Assembly: GCA_020444775.1 (NCBI GenBank)
Contig: JAGRHX010000577.1
Coordinates: 1-7,220 of the forward strand
From: Gammaproteobacteria bacterium
GTDB taxonomy: Bacteria; Pseudomonadota; Gammaproteobacteria; HK1
DNA length: 7,220 bases
Direction: 5' to 3'
This document shows positions 1 through 6,048 of the stretch, one piece after another. The stretch's first letter is position 1. Each line of letters begins with the position of its first letter. Made by a program: the position numbers and the translations under genes. The notes under the pieces are model-generated. The model had not been told where the DNA came from. It did not search any database and saw only the letters and a program-made list of their open reading frames with translations.

Positions 1-698
1 AGATGACCGACTACGAGCATGGCACCGGCAACAACATCGCCATGACCAGCCTCAATGTGCCGCTCGCGCTGCAGAACGCCTATCTGTTCGAGCTGAAGCC
101 GGACTTGAAGGCGGTGGCGCTGCTGTACAACAAGAATCACAAGCAGGTGGTGGCCACCGAGGTCGTGCCGATGCGCGCGGCGTTGCGCAAGCTGGGGCTG
201 ACGGTGGTGGATGTGGCGGTATCCGCTCAGGACACGTCCGCCGTGGAGCTGCACGAGCAGATGCCACGCGCGTTGCGCGAGCTGCGCGAGGCGGATCCGG
301 GTTTGCGCAACAGCATCTTCTGGCTGACCAGCAGCACGGCGGTCTTCTCGCAGCTGAGCACGGTGGTCAAGCTCGCCGATAGCGTGCCGGTGGTGAGCGG
401 CATACCGAACGCGGTCCGGCCGGGGGAGGAGAGCGCGGTACTCTCGGTGGGCATCGACCGGCGCAGCAATGCACGCCTGGCCGCCATCTACGCATCCCGC
501 ATCCTGCGCGGTGAGGTGCGCCCCGGAGAGCTGAAGCTGGGCGTGGTCACGCCCCCCGATATCGCCATCAACTTCGGTGTGGCGAACCGCCTGGACCTGA
601 GGATGCCGTTCAGATTCCTGGAGAGCGCGAGCTTCGTCTACGGCTATGACTACGAGCCGTTGCGCAGCTTCGGTCGCAATGTGGTGGCCAGACGGTGA
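1..698 (+). CDS. ABC transporter substrate-binding protein, PF04392/TrpX-like (5' end missing)
   Basis: Extracytoplasmic solute-binding protein, C-terminal 231 residues visible. The frame is already open at the window edge, and the first ATG (base 3) falls inside the fold, so the signal peptide and roughly the first 100-140 residues lie upstream. Family features seen: an N-lobe stretch GNNIAMTSLNVPLALQNAYL, then LKPDLKAVALLYNKNHKQ (a strand after an 'L.P..K.v..lYN' motif), a hinge-like segment VPVVSGIPNAVRPGEESAVL, then the closing SVGIDRRSNARLAAIYASRILRG and PGELKLGVVTPPDIAINF, which resemble the PF04392 C-terminal pattern. Family members usually bind small molecules such as amino acids for an ABC importer. 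No permease or ATPase gene is visible; the next gene, 78 to 123 bases on depending on its start, encodes a sensor-MFS protein, so the usual partner may be absent or upstream. Family assignment is fairly sure; ligand unknown. Confidence 0.8.
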   Translation, partial: MTDYEHGTGNNIAMTSLNVPLALQNAYLFELKPDLKAVALLYNKNHKQVVATEVVPMRAALRKLGLTVVDVAVSAQDTSAVELHEQMPRALRELREADPGLRNSIFWLTSSTAVFSQLSTVVKLADSVPVVSGIPNAVRPGEESAVLSVGIDRRSNARLAAIYASRILRGEVRPGELKLGVVTPPDIAINFGVANRLDLRMPFRFLESASFVYGYDYEPLRSFGRNVVARR

Positions 699-807
699 GC
701 AGCTCCAGACCCGCCGTCTCCGCCTGGCCGGACAACGACCCTTGCGAGCAGCGGCCTGAGCCGACCGCGAAGAACAATGACAGCCCTGCCCGTGTCGGGT
801 CGTGACC

Positions 808-813
808 GAGAGG
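808..813 (+). promoter_or_regulatory. Ribosome binding site choosing the GTG start of the sensor-MFS gene
   Basis: GAGAGG lies 8 bases before GTG at 822. The alternative in-frame ATG at 777 has only a weak purine run (GCGAAGAAC) before it. The three ATGs just after this site (814, 817, 820) are out of frame. This favours GTG at 822 as the true start. Confidence 0.55.
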
Positions 814-821
814 ATGATGAT

Positions 822-3428
822 GTGAGATCGCTCAAGCGCTTCCTGTACACCACGCCGATCATCCTGATCATGGTGCTGTCGCTGGTGCTGTTGACGTATG
901 TGGGGCTGGGCGAGGCGCAGCGGCGCTATCTGCCGTTCCAGCTCGCCAAGCTCTCGACCCAGGCCGAGATCGTGCAGAACGCCTTCGACCAGCATCTGAA
1001 GGCCGGTCTGGCGTTGAAGCAGTTCGCGGGTTTCAACTCGACGGCCGAGGCCATACTGCGGGCCGACCCCACCATCGAGAACATCCGCGTGACCGACGCC
1101 CGGGGCAGGGTGGTGTTCTCGGCGTTCAACGAAGGCTTGCAGGGCCTCGCCCGGGCCCAGTCCGCGAACGCAAACGGCGCGACCGGCAACGGGTCGACCG
1201 GCAGCGGGTCGACCGGCAGCGGGGGCAGCAGCATCGAGGGGCGTCAGTACACGCGGCTGAGCAGCGAGGATGCGTCGCTGCAGTCCGTGCTGATCGAGGA
1301 GTCCGCGCAGACCTACAAGGTCGTGCAGGTGCTGGACAGTCGCTTCGGCGTGATGGGCCAGGTGCACATCGAGGCGCGCAAGGATCGCTTGACCTCGTTC
1401 CTGCATGGCCAGTTCAAGACCGTGTTCTATCTGCTCGCCGGTTTGTCGATCGGTTATGCCCTGTTCGTCGCGCTGACCCGCTCGGTGCCCGGCAAGCAGC
1501 GGCGACGCCAGACCTTGCTGCAGATCGGATTCATCGGCTGTTTTCTGGCGATGTCGGTGACCATCTGCGTGGTCGTCTTCAACGTCTACGAGCACGGCGC
1601 GAAGTCGAGCACGCGGGCCCTGGCAGACGTGATGTCACAGCGCCTGCAATCGGTGCTGGAGCTGGGCGTGCAGCTGGACAGTCTGACCGGTATCAGCGAT
1701 GCGATGAGCGAGTACAAGCAGGGCAATCCGGACGTGGACGCGATTGCCCTGATCAGCGACGGGGTATGTATTGCCCATACCGATCCGGCGCGCATCGGTG
1801 AGCGTTACTCGACACCGTCGGGCAGCCTGGAGTACGTCAACTGGCTGTCGCGGGCGGCCGAGGATGTCGCGCCGCAGCTGCGAGTCGCGGTCACCATCCC
1901 GCGTGACGTGGTCATGAACGCGGTGCTCGCCAGCGCCAAGAACTTCATCGTCCTGTTCGTCGCCTGTCTGCTGTGTGCGCTGATCTTCCTCAATGCCGGT
2001 CGAGCGCTGATGGGCGTGGCCGACCAGGGCAGCAAGGAGGTCGATGACGCCGTGCAGGCCGATGACGACAGCCGTTTCCGGATCGGTCTGAGCCTGGTGC
2101 AGCCCGCGTACTTCATGATCGTGTTCGTCAGCGCCATGTCGATATCCTTCCTACCGCAGCTTGCCGGCGAGCTGGCGAGTGCCGCCAACGCCGCGGCGCA
2201 GGACGGATTCGCCTCGGCATCGCTGCCGTTCACCATCTACTACCTGGTGTTCGCGCTGGTGCTGTTGCCGGCCGGACATCTGGCCGAGCGCATGGATCTC
2301 AAACGGCTGATGGCCGTGGGTTTCCTGTTCGAGGTCGCCGGGCTTGCCGGGGTGGCCCTGGCCAGCGATTTCTGGATGTTCGTGCTGGCGCGCGGCTGCT
2401 CGGGCTGTGGGCAGGGGATATTCCTGATCGGATTGCAGTCGTACGTCACCGCCGTCACGCCACGCAACCGCCGCAGCCTGGGGCACAGCGTGAAGGTCGT
2501 GGGGCGTAACGCCGGTCTGATCGCCGGGACCGCGATCGGTGCCTTGTTGTTCGCGTTCACCGACTATCGCACCCTGTTCATGCTCTCCTCGGTGGTCAGT
2601 CTGGCCGCCATGCTCTACATGCTGTTGCTGGTGCCCGGCGTTGCGCGATTGGTGCCGACGGCAGCGCCGGCCAGCAGCGCCTCGATACTCGATCTGTTCG
2701 TCAACGTCGGCCGCGCGCTGCGCGATCCGGCGTTCATGCAGTCGTTACTGCTGATCGGGATCTCCGGCAAGATCGCAATCGCCGGGGTGGTCATGTTCGC
2801 GGTGCCCCTGGTGCTGTCCACAATGGGCTACGTGACCGAGGACATCGGTCTGGCCCTGATGCTCTTCTACATGTTCAGCATCATCGCCACCCGGGCAGTG
2901 ACCCGAGTGGTGGACAAGGACGGCGCGACCGGCCAGGTGCTGGTCGCCAGCGCCGTGCTGTGCGGGCTGGCGCTGCTGACCCTCGGCGTGGTCGCGAATG
3001 GCGACACGCAGTCCGAAGGCAGTCTGCCGGGCTATGCGCAGCTCGCGATACTGGCACCGCGGCTGTTTGGTCTGCTCGAGGCAACCGGAATCTCGATCGA
3101 TCTCTGGCTGCTGCTCGCGATCGTCCTGGTCGGGGTCTCCAACGGGTTGCTCACCGCGCCGGTGATGACCCATATCAACAAGCTACCGCTGTCCGAGCGC
3201 AACGGGGTCAACTCGATCGCGGCCACCTACGTGTTCCTGGAGCGCTTCGGTCACGTGGTGGGGCCCGTGCTCGTCGCCTGGCTGCTGGCGCAGAGTGGTC
3301 AGAGCCCGCTCGCCATCTCGATCTTCGGATTGATGATGCTCGGCTGCGCGCTGTTGTTCGCGCTGAGCTGCCGATTCAGCCGTGCGCCGCGTGCCGCGGT
3401 GGCGCCGGCCAGCGGAGTGGTCGGCTGA
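822..3428 (+). CDS. Dual periplasmic sensor (PDC/Cache-like) fused to MFS transporter
   Basis: Membrane protein of 868 residues from GTG at 822 (883 if ATG at 777 is used). Order seen, numbered from the GTG: TM helix 13-29; extracytoplasmic region 30-197 with a PDC-like core IENIRVTDARGRVVFSAF (85-102); TM 198-219; basic cytoplasmic turn KQRRR (225-229); TM 232-255; second extracytoplasmic region 256-371 with IALISDGVCIAHTDPARIG (308-326), a typical Cache 'd.dG...aHtdp..iG' pattern; TM 373-393; a charged 29-residue linker; then about 12 hydrophobic helices (423-853). The MFS part has a variant loop 2-3 motif GHLAERMDLKR (485-495) and a helix-4 RGCSGCGQG motif. The positive-inside rule fits both sensors lying outside. 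There is no kinase, GGDEF or HAMP output domain, so the MFS unit appears to be the output: a ligand-gated transporter or transceptor. Plain MFS proteins are about 400-450 residues, half this size. Substrate and direction of transport are unknown. A Gly/Ser/Thr repeat sits inside the first sensor. Confidence 0.88.
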   Translation: MRSLKRFLYTTPIILIMVLSLVLLTYVGLGEAQRRYLPFQLAKLSTQAEIVQNAFDQHLKAGLALKQFAGFNSTAEAILRADPTIENIRVTDARGRVVFSAFNEGLQGLARAQSANANGATGNGSTGSGSTGSGGSSIEGRQYTRLSSEDASLQSVLIEESAQTYKVVQVLDSRFGVMGQVHIEARKDRLTSFLHGQFKTVFYLLAGLSIGYALFVALTRSVPGKQRRRQTLLQIGFIGCFLAMSVTICVVVFNVYEHGAKSSTRALADVMSQRLQSVLELGVQLDSLTGISDAMSEYKQGNPDVDAIALISDGVCIAHTDPARIGERYSTPSGSLEYVNWLSRAAEDVAPQLRVAVTIPRDVVMNAVLASAKNFIVLFVACLLCALIFLNAGRALMGVADQGSKEVDDAVQADDDSRFRIGLSLVQPAYFMIVFVSAMSISFLPQLAGELASAANAAAQDGFASASLPFTIYYLVFALVLLPAGHLAERMDLKRLMAVGFLFEVAGLAGVALASDFWMFVLARGCSGCGQGIFLIGLQSYVTAVTPRNRRSLGHSVKVVGRNAGLIAGTAIGALLFAFTDYRTLFMLSSVVSLAAMLYMLLLVPGVARLVPTAAPASSASILDLFVNVGRALRDPAFMQSLLLIGISGKIAIAGVVMFAVPLVLSTMGYVTEDIGLALMLFYMFSIIATRAVTRVVDKDGATGQVLVASAVLCGLALLTLGVVANGDTQSEGSLPGYAQLAILAPRLFGLLEATGISIDLWLLLAIVLVGVSNGLLTAPVMTHINKLPLSERNGVNSIAATYVFLERFGHVVGPVLVAWLLAQSGQSPLAISIFGLMMLGCALLFALSCRFSRAPRAAVAPASGVVG
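1173..1223 (+). repeat. 15-bp in-frame tandem repeat encoding a Gly/Ser/Thr linker
   Basis: Three head-to-tail 15-base units (1173-1187, 1188-1202, 1203-1217) plus six bases of a fourth. Units 2 and 3 differ by one base; unit 1 differs from unit 2 by two. Each unit encodes a five-residue N/S-G-S/A-T-G block inside the first sensor region. The array is a multiple of three, so gain or loss of a copy would keep the frame. Confidence 0.85.
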
Positions 3429-3433
3429 GGTGA

Positions 3434-3457
3434 GCCGGGCGCGACCGTGAGCCCGGT
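3434..3457 (+). terminator. Possible terminator hairpin after the sensor-MFS gene
   Basis: Stem GCCGGGC (3434-3440) pairs with GCCCGGT (3451-3457), the outermost pair being G-U in RNA, around a 10-base loop. It begins 5 bases after the TGA of the sensor-MFS gene. There is no U-run after the stem, so intrinsic termination is uncertain. Confidence 0.35.
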
Positions 3458-3469
3458 CTACGCTCGTGG

Positions 3470-3490
3470 CAGCGCGCCGGCGGCGCGCTG
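3470..3490 (-). terminator. Perfect GC hairpin in the convergent gap, likely terminator of the aldolase gene
   Basis: CAGCGCGCC (3470-3478) and GGCGCGCTG (3482-3490) are a perfect 9-bp inverted repeat around a 3-base loop. Read on the minus strand it starts 8 bases after the stop codon of the RraA-like gene. It lies between two convergent genes and could act in both directions. No T-tract follows on either strand. Confidence 0.45.
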
Positions 3491-3493
3491 TCC

Positions 3494-3532
3494 GATGCTC
3501 AGACGCCCTCGCAGCCCAGGCGTCTGAGCGTC
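3494..3532. repeat. Inverted repeat spanning the stop codon of the RraA-like gene
   Basis: GCTCAGACGCC (3497-3507) and GGCGTCTGAGC (3519-3529) are perfect 11-bp arms around an 11-base loop. Beyond one mismatch (T3496/G3530, a possible U-G pair in plus-strand RNA) two more pairs extend the arms to 14. The outer arm contains the TGA of the minus-strand gene (3499-3501), and the loop and inner arm encode its last residues. The plus-strand RNA would form the better stem, so it may stop or stabilise transcripts from the sensor-MFS gene. Confidence 0.55.
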
Positions 3533-4173
3533 TCGTCGACCCAGCTGCGGTCCAGACTGTCGGCCTGGATCGCGTGCATGGTCTGTTCCTCGCTGCGCAG
3601 CTTCGCCTCGCTGGCCGCGCAGACCGATTCCACCTCCTCGTAAGGCACGCAGTGCACGCCGTCGCCGTCGCCGATCATCAGATCACCGGGCTGCACGATC
3701 ATGCCATCCAGGGCGACGCAGACATTGATCTCCCCGGGCCCGTCCTTGTACGGGCCACGGTGCGTGACCCCCGCGGCATAGACCGGCAGGTTCAGGGCCA
3801 GGATCTCATCCGCGTCACGGATGGCGCCGTTGATCACGAAGCCACCAACGCCGCGGCGCATGGCATGGCTGACCATGATCTCGCCTATCAAGGAGTTGGT
3901 GAGGTCGCCGCCGCCGTCGACCACGATGATGTCGCCCGGCTCGGCCATGTCGATGGCCTTGTGAATCATCAGATTGTCGCCGGGACGGGTCTTGACCGTC
4001 AGCGCCGGACCACCCAGGCGGCCGCTCTTGTGCATGGGGCGTAGCCGAGGTCCTCCCGCGCTGACGCGCAGCATGCAGTCACTGACGTTGGCGACCGGCA
4101 GATGATTGAATCGCTCGACATACGCCTCGCTCACCGCGCGCTGACGTGGAAGGATCCTGAATCCGATAGGCAT
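3499..4173 (-). CDS. RraA-like / HMG-CHA aldolase family protein
   Basis: A 224-residue protein of the RraA-like fold, the usual length for this family. Established members include metal-dependent class II aldolases cleaving 4-hydroxy-4-methyl-2-oxoglutarate or 4-carboxy-4-hydroxy-2-oxoadipate to give pyruvate, and the RNase E regulator RraA. Seen: GGPALTVKTRPGDNL (54-68), the GDIIVVDGGGD strand (80-90), SLIGEIMVSHAMRRGVGG (94-111), NGAIRDADEI (115-124) and VQPGDLMIGDGDGVHCVP (160-177). The Arg119-Asp120 pair matches the aldolase residues that bind substrate and metal; E. coli RraA, as I recall it, has Gln at the Asp position, so an aldolase-type enzyme is more likely than an RNase regulator. 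Start: Met at 4173 begins family-like sequence and has TTGGGG upstream. The frame is open to an ATG at 4290, but those 39 extra residues look non-coding. Divergent from the MmgE/PrpD operon, which suggests shared metabolism. Exact substrate not determinable. Confidence 0.85.
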   Translation of the reverse strand: MPIGFRILPRQRAVSEAYVERFNHLPVANVSDCMLRVSAGGPRLRPMHKSGRLGGPALTVKTRPGDNLMIHKAIDMAEPGDIIVVDGGGDLTNSLIGEIMVSHAMRRGVGGFVINGAIRDADEILALNLPVYAAGVTHRGPYKDGPGEINVCVALDGMIVQPGDLMIGDGDGVHCVPYEEVESVCAASEAKLRSEEQTMHAIQADSLDRSWVDETLRRLGCEGV

Positions 4174-4182
4174 CAATCTGTA

Positions 4183-4188
4183 CCCCAA
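4183..4188 (-). promoter_or_regulatory. Possible ribosome binding site supporting the 4173 start
   Basis: On the minus strand TTGGGG ends 9 bases before the ATG at 4173. It is a weak match to the Shine-Dalgarno consensus, but the spacing is usable. It supports this start over the ATG at 4290. Confidence 0.35.
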
Positions 4189-4313
4189 GCTATGTCCTGG
4201 TTGCACTGGGTCCGAGGTGAGGGACTCGGGCAGGCGTCGCCCGCGAGGCGCGTGCCCGACCGGCGCAAGCATACCGATCTGCTCGTGCATTGACTGCCCG
4301 TAGCTTCGCTGAT

Positions 4314-4348
4314 GAGGGAATTTCGCGAACGAAGCGAATGAATCCCTC
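4314..4348. repeat. Imperfect hairpin, REP-like or operator-like
   Basis: Outer arms GAGGGA (4314-4319) and TCCCTC (4343-4348) and inner arms TTCGC (4322-4326) and GCGAA (4334-4338) fold into one hairpin with a small internal loop and a GAACGAA apex. It contains the 8-base palindrome TTCGCGAA (4322-4329). It is more AT-rich than its surroundings. In shape it resembles short palindromic repeats scattered in many proteobacterial genomes, but a regulator site is equally possible. No T-run follows and both flanking genes start here, so a terminator is unlikely. Confidence 0.4.
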
Positions 4349-4441
4349 GCTGGTCGGTCGGCGCGCGTCGCCGATTGCTGCCGCGACGGGCTTGCTGGAT
4401 GATGTCGGTCAAGGTGGGCGGCGCGATCCAGCGCGCCCGGC

Positions 4442-4450
4442 TGCTACGAT
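4442..4450 (+). promoter_or_regulatory. Weak extended -10-like element before the MmgE/PrpD operon
   Basis: TG-C-TACGAT matches the TGnTAnnnT form of an extended -10 box. No recognisable -35 (TTGACA-like) lies 16-18 bases upstream. If used, transcription would start near 4456 and leave a leader of about 95 bases that includes the 4473-4506 hairpin. Confidence 0.25.
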
Positions 4451-4472
4451 CCAGGCTACTACCAGGACCCGT

Positions 4473-4506
4473 CTCGCCGAGCCGTGCCGAGCGGCTCTCA
4501 GGCGAG
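4473..4506 (+). promoter_or_regulatory. Strong hairpin in the presumed 5' leader of the MmgE/PrpD operon
   Basis: CTCGCCGAGCCG (4473-4484) pairs with CGGCTC (4492-4497) and GGCGAG (4501-4506), giving 12 base pairs interrupted by a 3-base TCA bulge, around a 7-base loop. It lies 34 bases before the ribosome binding site. No U-run follows, so it is not a simple terminator. CTCTC (4495-4499), partly inside the stem, could instead pair with GAGAG (4543-4547) of the ribosome binding site. A regulatory role is inferred from structure only. Confidence 0.4.
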
Positions 4507-4540
4507 CGGATCCGGCGGTGGCATCCTCGACAGCGATTCC

Positions 4541-4547
4541 GGGAGAG
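4541..4547 (+). promoter_or_regulatory. Ribosome binding site choosing the ATG at 4553
   Basis: GGGAGAG precedes ATG at 4553; its GGAG core (4542-4545) leaves a 7-base spacer. The same frame is open to an upstream ATG at 4484, but that lies inside the leader hairpin and adds 23 residues unlike the family. Confidence 0.7.
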
Positions 4548-4552
4548 ACTGC

Positions 4553-5989
4553 ATGAGCGCCAACGGCAAGGGTAACGGTTCGGACATAACCCGCGAGCTC
4601 GCCGAGTTCGCCAGCGCGATTCGTTATCACACCCTGCCGGTGGCGGTACGCGAGCGCGTGCCGCTCATCGTGCTCGACCACGTAGGCATCTCGCTGCGGG
4701 CGCGTCATGAGGCGGCCCTGGTGCCGGCCATGACCACTGCCCTGCAAACGCTTGGCTACACCGCCGGCGGTTCGAATCGCCAGTGCACCGTGATTGGCGA
4801 CCAGAGCGGTTACGCGCCGGCCGCTGCGGCACTCTTCAATGGCAACCTAGGCCACGTGCTGGATTTCGACGACACCCATACCGGTGGTTCGATCCACTCC
4901 GGCGCGCCGATCATCCCGGCGGCCCTGGCCGCGGCGGAGATGGTCGGCGCCAACGGTGAGCAGCTCATCGCGGGGGTGGCCGCGGGCTTCGAGATCCAGC
5001 TGCGTCTGAGTCTGGCGCTCAATCCCACCGAGCATTACAACCGTGGTTTCCACCCCACGGCCACCTGTGGTGTGTTCGGCGCGGCCGCGGCCGCCGGGGT
5101 GGTGCTGGGACTGGATGCCGACGCCATGCAGAGCGCCTTCGGGCTGTGCGGCAGTCACGCCGCCGGCTCCATGCAGTTCCTTGCCGATGGCGCCTGGAAC
5201 AAGCCGTATCACACCGGATTCGCGGCCGCCAACGGGCTGCACGCCGCGGTCATGGCCCAGTCCGGTTTCCGCGGCGCGTCCGAGGCTTTCGCCGGGCGCT
5301 TCGGCTTTCTCAAGGCCTACGCGCCCAACCCCGACCCGGCGCGTGCGCTCGAGGGCCTGGGCGAGCGTTTCGAGCAGCTCGATATCGCGGTCAAACCCTA
5401 TCCGTCGTGCCGTTACAGTCACGCCGCGATGGATGCGGTGGCGGCGCTACGTGCCGAGCACGACATCCGTGCGGACGAGGTGGAATCGGTCAGCATCGGT
5501 CTGGGTGAGAACGGCATGATGATCATCGGTGAGCCGCTCGCCGACAAGCAGCAGCCCAAGAACTACGTGGATGGTCAGTTCTCGATGCCGTTTTGCGCCG
5601 CGGTGGTGCTCAGCGACGGCACCATGGTCTGGGACAGCTACGCCCGGCACCTGGCCGACGAGCGCACCCTGTCGCTGTGCCGGAAGATCGGTACCGTGTT
5701 CGATCCGCAGGTGCAGGCGCAGTTTCCGGCCTATATGTCCGGATCGGCGACCATCCGTACCTCGCGCGGAGAGTTCCACAAGCTGGTGGTGATCCCCAAG
5801 GGCGAGCCGGAGAATTTCATGAGCGAGGCCGAGCTGCGGGCCAAGTTCGATGGTCTGGTCGGGCCCTATCTGAGCGAGTCCGGCCGCGAGACGCTTGCGC
5901 AGCGATTGTTCGCGCTCGATGAGCAGACCGACATCACCAGCCTGCTGGCGCTGACCCGACCGGTCGCCGGCGCAGCATCTCGGGCATAG
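4553..5989 (+). CDS. MmgE/PrpD family protein
   Basis: 478 residues, the normal length for the MmgE/PrpD family, which includes 2-methylcitrate dehydratase (PrpD), cis-aconitate decarboxylase and iminodisuccinate epimerase. All act on small di- or tricarboxylic acids in the cytoplasm without an iron-sulfur cluster. Seen: the all-helical domain with HVLDFDDTHTGGSIHSG (101-117), whose D107, T108 and H115 correspond to the family's active-site Asp, Thr and His; GFHPTATCGVFGAAAAAG (165-182) with H167; NKPYHTGFAA (216-225) with K217; KPYPSCRYSHAAMDA (281-295), which begins the lid domain and carries H290; and QFSMPFCAA (342-350). The set of active-site residues looks complete, so it should be catalytic. 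It opens a plus-strand operon: the MaoC gene follows after 59 bases. PrpD itself normally sits beside prpB and prpC, which are not seen here, so methylcitrate is not the favoured substrate. Family sure, reaction unknown. Confidence 0.93.
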   Translation: MSANGKGNGSDITRELAEFASAIRYHTLPVAVRERVPLIVLDHVGISLRARHEAALVPAMTTALQTLGYTAGGSNRQCTVIGDQSGYAPAAAALFNGNLGHVLDFDDTHTGGSIHSGAPIIPAALAAAEMVGANGEQLIAGVAAGFEIQLRLSLALNPTEHYNRGFHPTATCGVFGAAAAAGVVLGLDADAMQSAFGLCGSHAAGSMQFLADGAWNKPYHTGFAAANGLHAAVMAQSGFRGASEAFAGRFGFLKAYAPNPDPARALEGLGERFEQLDIAVKPYPSCRYSHAAMDAVAALRAEHDIRADEVESVSIGLGENGMMIIGEPLADKQQPKNYVDGQFSMPFCAAVVLSDGTMVWDSYARHLADERTLSLCRKIGTVFDPQVQAQFPAYMSGSATIRTSRGEFHKLVVIPKGEPENFMSEAELRAKFDGLVGPYLSESGRETLAQRLFALDEQTDITSLLALTRPVAGAASRA

Positions 5990-5994
5990 GGGCG

Positions 5995-6027
5995 GCTCGA
6001 GCAGAGGCGCGTGGGCGCGCATCGAGC
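5995..6027 (+). other. Short inverted repeat between the MmgE/PrpD and MaoC genes
   Basis: GCTCGA (5995-6000) and TCGAGC (6022-6027) flank a segment that contains a further GCGC/GCGC pairing (6007-6010 with 6015-6018). It could form an intercistronic hairpin that stabilises or separates the two coding parts of one mRNA. GC-rich sequence makes such matches common by chance. Confidence 0.25.
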
Positions 6028-6034
6028 ACGAATC

Positions 6035-6040
6035 GAGGAG
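6035..6040 (+). promoter_or_regulatory. Ribosome binding site selecting a TTG start
   Basis: GAGGAG is a near-ideal Shine-Dalgarno sequence, 8 bases before TTG at 6049. No ATG or GTG lies in frame at a suitable distance, so TTG is the best-supported start for the MaoC-like gene. Confidence 0.75.
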
Positions 6041-6048
6041 ATAGATCT

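Larger units (their letters stand above)
4174..4552. other. Divergent intergenic region between the aldolase gene and the MmgE/PrpD operon
   Basis: 379 bases with no convincing gene. It should hold both divergent promoters. Contents that I can see: on the minus strand a TTGGGG element (4183-4188) that may be the aldolase ribosome binding site; an AT-richer hairpin (4314-4348); a TG-extended promoter-like element (4442-4450); a strong GC hairpin (4473-4506); and the ribosome binding site of the next gene (4541-4547). No LysR-type T-N11-A box was evident by eye. Confidence 0.6.

Noticed and set aside
2960..3433. Plus-strand 157-codon open frame within the sensor-MFS gene
   Set aside because: Arg/Ala-rich out-of-frame shadow of the MFS C-terminal helices, with no recognisable domain.
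3466..4044. Plus-strand 192-codon open frame
   Set aside because: Lies opposite the well-supported RraA-like gene; its translation shows no family resemblance and is explained by the GC-rich codon pattern of the other strand.
4174..4290. 39-residue N-terminal extension of the RraA-like protein (ATG at 4290)
   Set aside because: The extra residues do not resemble the family and family length is met from 4173; kept only as an alternative start.
4290..4318. TTGACT as a -35 box for the MmgE/PrpD operon
   Set aside because: No -10-like hexamer is present 16-18 bases downstream.
4375..4403. TTGCTG-17-GATGAT as a sigma-70 promoter
   Set aside because: Only 3 of 6 and 4 of 6 matches; too weak to claim in this composition.
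4290..4556. Plus-strand 88-codon frame starting at TTG and ending in an ATGA overlap with the MmgE/PrpD start
   Set aside because: The overlap looks like translational coupling, but there is no ribosome site and the peptide is Arg/Ala-rich with no protein-like pattern. It also runs through two hairpins. Chance is more likely.
5447..6022. Minus-strand 191-codon open frame opposite the MmgE/PrpD gene
   Set aside because: Antisense shadow of a clear family gene; its sequence has no recognisable motifs.
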